Under the pieces are notes generated by a model. That model saw only the letters and a program-made list of their open reading frames with translations. It was not told where the DNA came from and did not search any database. The translations under genes and the position numbers were made by a program. 64,000 nt of DNA. It comes from Lenzites betulinus. Its lineage: Eukaryota > Basidiomycota > Agaricomycetes > Polyporales > Polyporaceae. Of this stretch, positions 11,857-23,905 are shown one piece after another. The stretch spans positions 278,952-342,951 of the forward strand of contig JABYQU010000044.1 of assembly GCA_022264855.1 (NCBI GenBank), given 5' to 3'. Each line of letters begins with the position of its first letter. Position 1 is the first letter of the stretch.

Positions 11857-14131
11857 ATGGAAAAGGCACACCTCAGGCAAAATCCTGCGACGGAGGCTGA
11901 TGACGATGACGCTGCTCCAGCAGTCGAGAAGCCCGAGCCCGGTCATGTCACACTATCGTCTAGACCAGGCAATCACGAGCATGCTCCTGCCTCGCATGAC
12001 CCAGATCGTCCGGATCTCAGCTTCCCATTCCAGACGACAAATACCGCCGAGGGTGGCTTCACCGACGAGTACCGCCTTGCCTCCAAGACAGGATTTATCG
12101 CTGCCGACCTCGCCCTCCGACCAGTGCCTTCACACTACCACAGGCTTCCGGCTGTTCTTGCGGATCCTGAGAAGGTCCTCCGGCTGAAGGAGGTCAGGCT
12201 TGTTACCTGGTATGAGAACGACCCCGAGGATCCGCGTAATTGGAACAACGCGTATAAGTGGTGTAAGCACCCAACAATTCGCTTTCGAGGGCGCGTCCTA
12301 TCCTGACGATTTCTCCTACCGTATAGACATCACGTTCGTATGCGCGCTTTCCGTCGTGTCTATCGCATTTGCTACGGCAATCATCGCGGGAGACTTCGGT
12401 GATGTCATGGAGGAGTTTCAGGTCTCCGAAGTGGTCGTTGCACTCAGCGTCTCCCTGATGATCATCGGCTTTGGCCTTGGGCCCCTTATTCTTGCCCCGT
12501 TGGTGAGTTGTTCTTAGGCCGTATGTCGTGCATTATCTGATAGCGTTTGTCAGAGTGAACTTCACGGACGACGCCCATTCTGGGTCGCACCATTCCTTGT
12601 TTACATCAGTACGTACGGCGGCGATTCTGAACTGTTCATAACGCTAACAAAATTTGTAGTCTTCAATATCCCTTGTGCGCTGGCGAAGAACATCGGGACT
12701 CTACTTGTCTCACGATTCCTCTGCGGCCTCTTTGGTTCGGGACCGTTTGCATTGGCGGGCGGTGCCATCGCTGACATTTGGGACAACAACGAACGCGGAT
12801 TCGCCGTGGCGCTTTTTGCTGCCGCGCCCTATGGGTGAGTATGGGTCCGAATCTTTCAGAAGCCGTGCTCAACTTGAGTTATAGTGGCCCAGTTCTGGGA
12901 CCAATCGTCGGCGGTTTCATCGGAGAGACCGTGGGCTGGCGTTGGATATTCTGGGTAAGTGATCCATCGATGGACGTTCTGCTTAAGCGTCTCATTCATT
13001 TTTTGTAGGTTAACATGATGTTCGCGGGTGTTGTCGTATGTCTGTGCGCCACGATCCCCGAGACGTACGCACCTGCCATTCTCCTCAAGAGGGCGAAGAG
13101 GCTTCGGGTCGAGACGGGTGACCCGCACATCACCACCGAACAAGAGCTGTTCCGGAAGTCCTTGAAGGAGATCGTCGTTGAAACAGCTGTGCGACCGTTC
13201 GGTACGTGTTGGTCCCTACACTAGCCCTTGTCCGCGAGCTGATATTTCTGCAGAAATGATTGCGACGGAGCCCATCTTGACGCTCTTGTCCCTCTATGCG
13301 TCGCTAATCTACGGTCTCCTGGTGCGTTCAGCGTGATTCTCCATGTGTCATGACGAGTTCTCACGTACGTGCAGTATGCGTTCTTCTTCAGTTTCCCAAT
13401 TGTGTTCTCGGAGGGATATGGGTACAACGACGGCATCACCGGGCTCATGTTCTGCTCTGTGCTCATCGGAGTCGGCCTCGCGCTGTTCGTCACGCCCCGT
13501 CTGGAAAGGGATTACCTCCGCCGAGCAAAGGAGAAGGGCGGGCATGCCGATCCCGAGGATCGTCTCATAGGCATGATGATCGGATGTTGGTTCATCCCTA
13601 TCGGTGAGTTTAAGCCGGACATCGCTGTGGAATCTTATGCTAACACATTGTCAGGCATGTTCATCTTCGCATGGACGAGCCCTCCTACGGTCATGCCCGG
13701 AGGCGGGAATTGGGTCGGCCCATGCTCTGCGGGCATTCCCTTCGGGTTCGGAAGTGAGTACCCGAAAATGCTATGCATCCTCCACAACGTTACTGATGCA
13801 CGTACCTAGTGGTCGTCCTCTACTTCTCCGCCAACGCGTACATCATCGACGCATACCCGGGCTACGTCGCGTCGGCTCTCGCGGCGAAAATCGTCATCCG
13901 CTCCGGGCTCGGCGCCGCAACCCCCCTCTTCATCACGGCGATGTTCCACAACCTCGGGAACGGATGGGCGGCGTCCGTCTGGGGCTTCATCTCGCTGGGA
14001 CTGGTGAGTCGCCGCGTATTTGCTTCCGGCGGGGCGCGAGACTGACACAGCACGCGTGCCAGATCCCGATCCCCTTCTGCTTTTACCGCTATGGGAAGTG
14101 GGTGCGCAGCAAGTCAAAACGCGCGATATGA
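11857..14131 (+). CDS. MFS transporter, DHA1 drug/polyamine exporter type
   Basis: Starting at ATG 11857, a long hydrophilic cytoplasmic N-terminus leads to VTWYENDPEDPRNWNNAYKW, the conserved entry motif of fungal DHA1 (TPO1/FLR1-like) exporters. Twelve hydrophobic helices follow across about ten exons. The first are VCALSVVSIAFATAII and VSLMIIGFGLGPLILAPLSE. Next come the motif-A-like region LHGRRPFWVAPF and motif C, GPVLGPIVGGFIGETVGWRW. The last helix (IPFCFYRYG) ends with KWVRSKSKRAI and a stop at 14131. Introns are 50-70 nt; for example donor GTAAGC at 12263 pairs with an acceptor before 12328 to read WYITFVCALS. Such carriers export drugs, polyamines or metabolites by proton antiport. 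No frameshift was seen. The substrate is unknown. Confidence 0.9.
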
Positions 14132-16127
14132 GCCCTGAGGGACCGCCGGCCGCCGGCCTCCATCCAACCCGCTGACAGGTTCTGATCCTGGCTGGTAGGG
14201 GTGAGACGCATCCACGAGGTGGTGTGAGTTTACACTATACACTCTTAATGCTACGCTGTACATAGACACAGAGGTTCATAACTTATGACATAAGTACGGC
14301 CTGCTAGCGCAACTTGGCGCTCCAAGCGACATCATCATCATGGCCCCGGAGGACACGACGCCCACGCATCTGCTGCTAGGCCCGCGACGCATGTGGGCGT
14401 CGCGGCAGAACCGCCAACCGTCGTCGGCAAGCTCGGGCACGCCCCCCAGCTCGTCCTGGGGATCTCGCGACGGACCGGGATATCGACGCAGTGTGAGAGC
14501 GCGCGGCGGGGCCGAACGCGCAAGGGCCGGCGGCGCACCCGGAGGACCCACGGTGACGAATCAGCTCCTCAGGCCTCACTCCTCAGGACGCATCGCGCGA
14601 TACGAGCTCCGGGTTCGCGAATTGAATTTGAGCATTGATGCCTGCGGCCTGAAGACTCCTGTGGTGAGGATCCGCTGCGCCGTTGCACCGGTGTGTCGTT
14701 ACCCTCGGGTCCGACGGCTCGCACCCGTCTGCACAGCGGCGGCAACTGGCAACATGCGGGGCCGCGGGGCCGTCGGAGGCGAATGTGCGGTTCGCGATCG
14801 CTATCTGAGGCGTCCCAAGCTCCGGGAGGAGTGGGGCGGGCCACGCTGGGCCACGATGTGCGGCGGCGATCCAGCTAACAACTTAGATAGAGTGCGTCGG
14901 TGAGGGGGAGGGTTTACCCGTGCCCGCCTGATGGACGTTCGTAGTTCGAACGGACAAGTTGGCCCTTGGGGCACGCGGGAGCATGTGATTTTGTGGGACG
15001 CGGGGTATCGGACTTTACGCGCGTTACGTGGGGGCGAGTACGCCGACTTGATGAAGGGAGAGTGTTGGTGAGCAGAGAGGCAGATGCCAGGCCTCTCGGG
15101 GGGAGGGCGGAACATGTACGGCGACGACGGTGTCGTCGAGCAGATGCGCTAGCGCGTTCTGCCCACGACCGCACCCGCACGGGCTAGCCCATGATTGGAG
15201 GCGTGACGGTTGTGCGCGTAGAAGCACGTCAGGAAAGGAGCGTGCGCGCGACCACCTGCGATGGAAGGCCGGGACGTTCGACGGACGGCGTGCCTGGAAG
15301 GTAGCGGAGCGCACGCAGTGTCGTCCATATGCTGCACTGCAGGGCGCGGAGGGGGCGCGGCGCGCGAAGGTTCGTTGCAGTAGATAAAGTTGGATTGGCA
15401 TTGCACGAGACGGTGCGGCAGCATGTGCGCGTACGGAATACGGTACGTGAGGTGTAGCGGGTGCAATAGGTGGCGGCTGGAGCACACGTCCGATGAGGGC
15501 TAGAAGCGTGCAAGGATGACCTGCAGTGGATCGTAAGCCTGCGCGATACCCTGCAAGTATCGCGTCGAGGGGGATAGAACGGTAAGCTTACGGATAGGAG
15601 CGCTTTACCTTTCATGAGATCACGTTGCAGACGTCCATCTCATTGGGATGACGACTGGGTATAACGGGCGGATCGCGCGGTGGTGACCATCGAGACGACG
15701 GCGGGCATGAGAGGGTCGTTAATGAACTTGGAAGGCGCGTCGGACAGACCACCGCCACGGGTTGGCGACCAACCCGTAGTACGGCATCAGGCGCGTCGTG
15801 CACGGCATGCATTGTTCTGCTTGTGGAAACGAATCGATGAGGGAGTGGCAGATGGACGCGGTCGGCGATGCGCATAAGATTGAGTCGGACGCCAGCACCG
15901 CCGTCGCGTCTCCCAGTATGGACACCGTCTGTGTCGTCGGGATGACGCGGGATCATATGTCGGGCCAGCAAGTCGGCGCCGCGGAGGTTCCCGAAGAAGC
16001 GCTACCTGGCCGGGGCTCGAGGCTGGAGTGCCGCGCGAGGGTGCAGTATCGATAGGTCTGGAGAAGGTATCGATAAGCTTCCGGATCCGAGCGCAGTCGA
16101 TACGAGGGATCACCTCGTCGACACTGT
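14132..16127. other. 2-kb intergenic region, no gene supported
   Basis: The sequence is GC-rich with several open frames on both strands, but they are arginine/proline-rich, lack motifs and overlap each other, as expected by chance in such composition. I see no repeat structure until the mobile element at 16128. Confidence 0.4.
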
Positions 16128-16916
16128 CGTGCGAAAGGACCCCTGAAAGTCCCTATAGTAGTCCGGACCCTAGTCCGGACAGCGTCTAGCGATTTGTGGG
16201 CTTTAGGCCTGGTCATAGTCCGGACACAAAGGCCCAAAAGTGGTCACCTAGCCGGCCGGCCATCCGGACATGGGGTTATTTGATCCCCAGAGGCCGGTCG
16301 AGCAGTCCGGACATGCGCATGAGGCCCGGCGGGGCCATGGGCGCCCAAGGCCCGATGTAAGCCGACTTATAGGTAGGGTAGCAAATAACAGAAATCTGAA
16401 GTTAGGCCGGATCAATCCTTGAACGAAAGCCGGTTTCAAACTTCAAATCTTCGATACTGATGCGTGTATCCTTCTACTACTTGTCAGTAAGAAATAGTCT
16501 TACTAATCACCGGCATCTAAAGCGCGCAAGCCGTCACCACTGCGAGGTTCCACAGGCTGAAATCCGCCGTATTAGTAATGATCTCAGCATCATAAAGCTT
16601 TCATGAAGCGTGAAAGTCAACAGCTTGCCCTTTTCCAGGATCATGCTGCAAAACCTGGGGCAAAAAACGAGGCCGAACGCACTGGTCCGGACAATTTTGC
16701 TACAAAAAATAGGCCAAACAGACCGTCCGGACATAACACCGGCCCCGAAGGGGCCGGACGGAAAATCCGGACACGGCGACGCGAAAAGTAGGGGCTGGGC
16801 GCAAGTCCGGACAAAATTTGAGCAAACCCCCAAAAATCCGTCCGGACACGAAGCTCGAAATTTAGGGCGCTTAGGATACGGCCTCATATAGGGACTTTCA
16901 GGGGTCCTCGTGCGAA
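16128..16916. mobile_element. Nonautonomous hAT-like element (MITE) with 8-bp target duplication
   Basis: A 773-bp element spans 16136-16908. Its ends are perfect 22-bp terminal inverted repeats (beginning AGGACCCCTGAAAGTCCC at 16136-16157, reversed at 16887-16908). It is flanked by identical 8-bp direct repeats CGTGCGAA at 16128-16135 and 16909-16916. Eight-base duplications are the hallmark of hAT transposition. The interior has no long coding frame, so it must be moved in trans. Ten copies of TCCGGAC, nine of them TCCGGACA and all in direct orientation, lie near the ends at 16162, 16174, 16219, 16263, 16306 and 16686, 16726, 16766, 16806, 16841. They look like subterminal transposase sites. 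Perfect repeats imply a recent insertion, about 200 bp beyond the phosphatase gene. Confidence 0.9.
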
Positions 16917-17122
16917 TCGCGACGGGCTGCGTGCACGCGGGTGCGTGCTTCGACGCATCTTCCATGTGTCCGAGTTGTAAATCGAGGCCTGCGTGCCGAA
17001 TGGCCGGTAGCGCAAATGTCCGCGGCACAAACGCGCGTCGGATGTGTGAGTGACCCACATGTCCATCCTCGAGCACGGGATAGGACACAAAATGGATAAG
17101 TTCAATATAACACACGAGCGTT

Positions 17123-18240
17123 CTATACCAAAAGGTTCTGGCGGATGCGTTCGAAGTCTTCGTCGACGAGCGATGTATGGGTCTTCAAATAGCCCTCTAC
17201 CCCGCCGTGCTCGCGACGCACGGACTCTAAGAACGCCTGCATCGTCTCCGGCCTGTGCACATGCCGGTACGGTGAGTGCTTCCGTGCGCAGGCGCAGCAC
17301 GCGACGGAATCGGACACCTACTTCGAGCTCCCCAGCCTGAGCGCCCCCGCCCAGTTGTCGCGGAAGACGGCCTCCTTCTGGAGGCGCGCGCCGAGCATCG
17401 GCAGGACGGGCTGCATGCCGACCTCGGTGAGCGCGTAGTCCGCGACGATGTCTTCGTCGCGCGCACCGAGCAGCTACGGGCGGTGAGTTAGGGGGTGGCG
17501 GTTGGGTGGGTGCAGATGTGACTATTATAAGCACCGTGAGGATGACGGCTGCGAACACGCCTGTTCTGTCCTTTCCGCCTGTGCGGAACGAATCAGACGG
17601 TCGCAGACGGTGTGTGGATATGTACGGACCTGTGCAATGTATGAGGCACGGCACATCTGCGTGATCACGTAGGTGGAGTAGAACTTTCTCAAGCGCAGAG
17701 GTGCCACATTCGAGAATCTGAGTGTATGTTCTCATGAACGCCTGTAATCCGTCGGTGAGTATTTCGACAAGAAGGGCTGGAGACAAACCCCGAGCGGGTC
17801 TTCCTCGAACTGCTTGAGCCTGCATGGAGTAAGTCATTGTGAGAGCACTGCAAGATGGAAGATGGTTACCTCGATGCCATCTCGTCTGACCCCCATCCGC
17901 CTTGGACGATAGGGGCTCGGACGACATCGACACCTTCAATCTGTCTCGTCGCCGTCCTGTTTTTCGCGATCTCAGAGTCGACTCTGAGGTCGAACACCTT
18001 GGCGATCGCGAGGGCCCGGAGTTGCTCGATCCCGCGCTCGGTGATATGTGCGACCTCTCCGGAGCGGAAGAGGGTGAGCGGCTTGATGCGCCGCGTGGCG
18101 TCTGCAGAGACGGGGCGTCCTGCGCCGAAGTCGCGGACGTTGAAGACTCCTTCGATCTGGATGAAGGGCGGCGAGGACAAGGTTTTTTGGACGAGATCGG
18201 GGTCTGGAACGGTGGGTGGAGTAGATTCTGTGGCGGACAT
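17123..18240 (-). CDS. Tyrosine/dual-specificity phosphatase (Y_phosphatase3 type)
   Basis: The ATG at 18240 opens MSATESTPPTVPDPDLV, then the family landmark IEGVFNVRDFGAG and LFRSGEVAHITERGIEQL, followed by VFDLRVDSE. A later exon reads MRTYTQILECGTSALEKVLLH and PCLIHCT. The next exon starts GKDRTGVFAAVILT. Together they give the catalytic P-loop HC(T)xGKDRTG with its nucleophilic cysteine and arginine, split by an intron. Downstream exons give DEDIVADYALTEVGMQP and the C-terminus FLESVRREHGGVEGYL. The protein ends at 17123. This matches the bacterial/fungal Tyr-phosphatase family often described as protein-tyrosine-phosphatase-like or phosphoinositide phosphatases. One exon junction near 17760-17800 is uncertain because two frames are open. 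It is otherwise intact. Confidence 0.85.
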
Positions 18241-21200
18241 AGTGAGGGAGCAGAAGGGACGAGAGCAGGAACGCTGCCGTGGGTTATAAGGAGGCAAAGG
18301 ATGCTTGCAGATGACGGCGCGTGAGAGGCACCGTCGGATGTAAGGTTGCTGTAAAGCTTGAGAGAGAGAATGAGCATAGATGAAAGAATACGGTGATGTA
18401 CATCAGGCGCAGTCAAGAAGAGAATGTATTGAGTGAGAGCGGCCAATGCGAAGCGTGGCTACGTCATGCTCCGTTCCTGAGAGTAGTTCGTCCGCGGAGC
18501 ACGCCTGCAAGTACGTTGAACTTGTTTGAGAAGGTAAATTTATGGGCGCGGGGAGGAGTCCGCGGAGCCCGTCGTATAAGTCCTATACAGTTGAGTTTGA
18601 GGGTTTGAGGGTTTGAAATTTGAGCTGATCCTAGCATGTCCTAGCCTCCCGATGGTAAAAATTATGCACTGCATAGTTGTTCTGAGAGAGATATAGCAGC
18701 GCATACCATCACACTAATGCACGCTCGAACAGTGGTGGTGATGGTGGCGGAAGGATGCAGACCGGCGTCTTCAGACTCTTCTCCAAAATGGATGCAACCG
18801 GGCCGCTGCTTCGACTGCAGCCCGCGGCCCGCACTCATTTTCTTCATTGCCCTCAATACATGCGTAAGTGTTCAGCGTACCTCGTCTCGGTGGAACATCC
18901 ATGTTGCCACACGCTTCCAGCGCAAGATCAAGCAACCCCGGTCAAATTGATTGCCCAAAATGAAGGAAGTCGGATGCAAGTAACGTCAACGTGGGCACAC
19001 ACATGCAGTGCTACAGCCCAGGTCCCTCCGAGGACGCCGGAGAGCAGGGCCTCGCAGGCAGACATATCGGGAGGAAGGAAGGTGAGTAGCATGTGGGTAT
19101 GTTTTGCGGAGAGATCGACCGGTGTCTAAACGGGGCCAGATCGACGTCCGGCCTTTATGTTTCCGTCCGACGCCCTCGCCGCACGTCTCTCCGCGGACGA
19201 ACCCAGCCTCCCGCACTCGTTCCATTCCAGACACAGCCCGTTCCCTGCATCCCAGTGCATCCCTCCTCCTCCACCTTGCAAGTCGGGGCCGAGAGCAGCC
19301 GGCGTTCTGGTCGCCGCGGTGGCCCGGCATTCAAAGCACAGAAACACATGGAGGGCCGATCGCGGGTGCACATGGCGACCGCCGCCACCAGAGCGTGGGC
19401 AGCCCGACGCCGACGTCGCGCTCGCGCGCGCCCTCGCCGCAGGGCGCGACGGGCTGCCTGCAGGCGCGCTTCCAGTCTAATAACGCCGCGTTATCGTCGG
19501 GCGGGCGACGCGCCCTGTCTACAGGCACCCCGCCGCGATCCCCCTCCCGCGCTCCCACAACCAGCCACAGCCGCAGGCCTGGCCTCCCGGGCGCGCGCAG
19601 GCTGCTAGCGCGTTTGCGCAGCGACGGCGACCGATCCCGCTAGCGCCAGCCAGTCCGCACCCGTGAACGCCGTTTGGAGTTGCTCGTCGTTCGAGTCTCG
19701 CTGTGGGACGGACGTGAACGGACGTAAGTGGGCTGTTGGCTGCGTGCGCAGAGCTCGATCACCTCGTCTGACGCGAGAACGGCGCGCGTCTGCGCTATGC
19801 CCGTCCGCCACCGTCCGCGGGCGATCGTGTCCTGCCCGGGGCGCGCGGGTGCGGGGGCGCGCGACTTACGAGGATGGCGACGCGCGTTCGTGCTGTGGTA
19901 CGAGTCCTCCGTGCTCGGGACGCGTCATTCCGCCCGCGGGTACGTGTAGCTCAGTAAGCCACAGACTGAGACGAGCAGATAGCGTAAGGGGCGCGGTACA
20001 TAGTTACAGTAAGCTCAGGAGCACTTGCCTCCCGCCCCCCGGGTCAACCAGGCAGTGGACTGTGACTGTGGCTGCTAGCCCCGCGCCCGATCCCCGGGCT
20101 CGGGATGCGATCAGTGATTGGCACGCCGAGGAGGGCCGCGAGCCTTGGGGAGCGCGACCGTCCGTCCGTCCGTCGTCCGCCGCGCGCGGCCGCGTTCTGG
20201 CAACGGTCGCCGCGTCTGATGGCTCACGGTGATGGCGCGCGCTAGCGGGCGCGGCTGGCTCGTGTTTGTCGGGATTGGATGCAGGGGAGATGGGAGGGGA
20301 GGGGAGGGGAGGAAGCGTAAGGGACGATCGCATCGCGCGCGGCGCGTTGGAGTGGCCGACGAGGGGAGGCGGAGGGTGGGAGGAAAGGTGTGCTTTGGGC
20401 GCTGCGACGCGGCACCGTGGACGGCGGTGGGGATCTCATCTCAGGCCGCCACTGCGCAGTGCGCATCTGGCATCTGGGCGGGCGGACGGGACGGGTGATT
20501 CGAGCGTAGGACTCAGTTCGGGCGTGTTACTGCGTTCGGTGTGCGGTTACTGCGTTGAGGCGGGCTCTTGTTGTGATGCGTGTATTACATCGGGACGGCG
20601 CTCGCCGCTGATCCCCTCCGCTTCGCGACATTACTGAACACCGGACGCTCGGCGCGTACTCATTGAGGACGAGAAGGACGCGCATACTCCGGGGCGGCGC
20701 GGGGAGATAACGCGTAGCGCAGCCCGCTGATGTGTGTAGAGCACGGCGGGGACAACGAGGCGATCGGGGGCGCCGCAACGTTCAAATAACGGCGCGAACT
20801 CGACAGTGGGACATCGTGCATCATGGCTGTGGGTGCTGGTTTGCTCGTGTCCTGTATATAGACTGCTATCGGACAACAGAACGAACGTACGTTCCGGCTT
20901 ACCCACGGTCGGCAGGGATGCGGGGGACAGTGCATTTGACGGGGAGCAAGGACAGAGCGGTACAGGCGGAGCGCGACGGGTTGTGCTATTAGCGCCGCAG
21001 CAGAGCGAGCAGCCGGAAGCGTCCAGCTGCGAGGCACCAGTGCAGAGTATGCAAGAACAACTTGAACAAGTACCAGCGAGCCTCCGGAGTTAGCCCGAGT
21101 CGTGAAGCGCGATCTGAGCACGTCTTTGCGCCGCGCAAGCGAGTGATGGCCTGCAGATCATCTTGACGGGCTGTCGCCGGCTGGCGTACGCGAGGGCGGG

Positions 21201-23905
21201 AACGAGGGCGGATCTGGCAGGCGGGCGTGAGGATGCGCTTGCGCGCCCGGGATGCGAGAAGCAGGGCACAGGGACGCGTTGGCGCGATGCAGGGGCGAGA
21301 TGGGGATGGCGCGGATGGTGGGGTGTCGATGGGGCGATGCTGCGTTGTGCAGACGCGCGCCGGGAGCCGGAAAGACATGCCTCTTTGCGTCTGCGCGCGC
21401 GGATTCGGAGAGACCTACCGGTGAGTTTTTTGCGCGTCGCAGAGTCACGTTGTGGCCTGGCGTTGTTTCGTGGCTCGGAGGGAACGCTGGGACGCGCGAG
21501 CTGGGAGATCGCCGAGGCGAGGGCGGCTGCGTTGTCCGCTGTCCGAGGCTTACAGCGATATACCGAGCGACTCGGAGCGATCGATGACAGGGAAAACGGT
21601 CAGCGGAGCTTACCGTGAAATTTCGTGGTCGACCGCGGCGCTCAGCGGTCGGGGACGGCCGGAGGGACGTGTAGTTTGCAATCGGAGGACGTGGCGGTGC
21701 TCACCTTTCGCGAACTTGCGGTCTCGACGTACTTACTGGGCGGTGCACCGCGGCGCAGGAGCGAAGACACGGGTGAAGGGGATTTCCGCGGCGGGGAAGG
21801 CGAGGGCCCGATGTGCGAGGGAGGGTGGCGACCATCCCCCGCAGCGGACGAGGGAGATGAACGGGGCGGTGCGGTGCGGCGCCGGCGCGCGACTCTGCGG
21901 GCGAAGACTTACCGTAGGGTGTCTGCATACGTATGTGGAGGGGGACGCCGCTGTGCGTCTCCGCCGATAGTTTGTTTGGGTGACGGACACCGCCTGGGCG
22001 TGCCCTAGAATTATTTGCGTGCGTCCGGGGCAAGAATAACGCGTGCGTCAGAGCAGGCGGACGGCGCAGCGTAGCGCGACGTGGAGGAGAAATAGCGGGC
22101 ACGGATGTCGTTGACGGTGCGGGGTGGGGCGCACCGGCGATCTAAATAGACAGCAGGCCAGGTGGGCGGAGGCAGCTTGGCTTCGCGCCCTGGCCCGCTC
22201 CGTTGGAGAGGGCGAGGGCGGGAGTGGTGGAGTGGGTAGCGCACGCGTGGGGACGCCATGACGACGTGCTCTGGGCAGGGCTGGAGAATGAATGCTCGCG
22301 GGTGGACTTACGGCAGGGGCGTGCACGGGCAGCGGGTCGAGGCGAGATAGAGTGCGTTTAGGAGTAACTACGGGAGAGGAAGCGCGCGAGACCTTCGCGC
22401 GGGCGGGGACCTGGGGCTCGTGATGGACGGGGTGACGCGGGCGCGGGGAAATGGGTGCTGTTTGAGTGGACGTGGCAGTTGGACGGCTCGAGGCGGGCGT
22501 GTGGGAGGACGAGGGGCGGGCGTGGGTGGCTGGGCGGACATGTGATAGCGCGTATTGCTCGCCCGAGCCTGGCGCGCACGGCGGCAGGGTAAAGGTAGGG
22601 ACTACTAGTACAGGCTGCTACGGGCTGTCCGCCACAGGATCAGCGGTGGGGCATGGAAGAGCGCGTCGGGGCGAGGGAGGGCCCGGTGGGCGAACGAGGG
22701 TGGTATGAATGCCGGAGGAGGGAGGGCGAGGACGATCGAGGCGGGTGAGTTGCCGGGGCGTCCGCGGAGGGGCTGCGGCTGCGAGAGATGGGTCGGGAAT
22801 GGATCTGGGCGGGAGGGAGTGAGATGGGTGGGCGCGCAAAGGGAGATGAGGCGGCGGCGGGAGGCGGTAAGAAGCAGGATGGATTGGAAGGGGGCAACGG
22901 GCGATCAAGGAGGGATCCGAGCCGAGCAGGCGGGTTGAAACGATGAGGAGGCGCAGGGGGATGACGCGGACGGGGAGGGCGAGGTACGCGGCGGCTGATC
23001 AGAACGCGAAGGGGCAGAGGATGAGCGGGATGGGGCGACGCGCGTTATTCTAAAACGGGCAGAGGACGTTGACAACACGTGCGACGGGAGTAGCAACAGT
23101 CGTTCTGGTCAGGAGAGCACCCAGCGGGAGATCGTCGGCGAGCGCGATGGCCAGCGAGGGGGCTTGGCGGGCCTCGCGCGGTGAGGGGCGGGCGTCGACG
23201 AGGGTTGCGCGGGCGCGGCGGGCCAACAGGGGCGCGCGATGGAGGGGACGGCGGAGGGCGGAGGGAGGGGCGGGGAGTGGGATATGTCGAGGGATATGTT
23301 TTGGATATGGATTGATGGGAGAGGGGACCCGGAAAGGGAATAGGGCCGGGGATGGCCGGGGGCGAGATATATGGGCGACCTCTCGCGCTCGCTCGCTCTC
23401 TTCTGTCGGAGCCCCCCAGTCCTCGTATGGTTTTCGTTTGAAGGCCCCGCCCCTCCTCCCCCCTTCCCCACCTTGCTTTCTTCATCCCGCCCAGCCCTGT
23501 CGGACCAAGGATACCGCCTGCATGTGAGTACCTCTCTGCGCTCCTCGTCGTGTGCTGCGCCTTATCGCGCCCCCGCCAGATCTCGCGACCCTTGCCGACT
23601 TCTCCCTCCCGCCCAACCCTACAAGCAAAGCCCCCCGCCGTCCCAAACGACCCAATCTCTCCGTACGCTTGAGCTCTGCTCGCGACACTGGCCCTCTGCT
23701 CCACACATACCCCCCACTCCCACCTCAACAACACCCGCCCCGCCCTCCCCGCCCTCGAGACTGTCGGTTTCCGCTGAGTATTCGCGTACCCGTCCTCTCT
23801 CGCTCGCTCCTCCCCCGCCCCCGACGACCACCTTGAAAACGCCCCAGCCCTTCCCATAGACGACCCTCCCCCCAGCCACCTTATCGCCCCACCAGCCCAT
23901 TTGCA
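18241..23905. other. 5.7-kb gene-free GC-rich region upstream of the bHLH gene
   Basis: I found no exon with recognisable protein features here. The open frames present are low-complexity Arg/Pro/Ser on both strands. Small tracts include a CCGT repeat at about 20159-20177 and a GGGGA-type purine tract at about 20292-20315. The right end (about 23440-23900) turns strongly pyrimidine-rich on the plus strand, which in fungi usually marks the transcription start zone and 5' leader of the next gene. The region may hold a long promoter, a long leader with introns, or noncoding RNA; none can be shown from sequence alone. Confidence 0.4.

Noticed and set aside
11302..11946. A leftward 214-codon frame upstream of the MFS gene
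   Set aside because: It overlaps the start of the transporter and shows no recognisable motif or splicing pattern.
14340..14903. Candidate genes in the 14-16 kb interval
   Set aside because: Overlapping Arg/Pro-rich frames on both strands with no motif or consistent introns.
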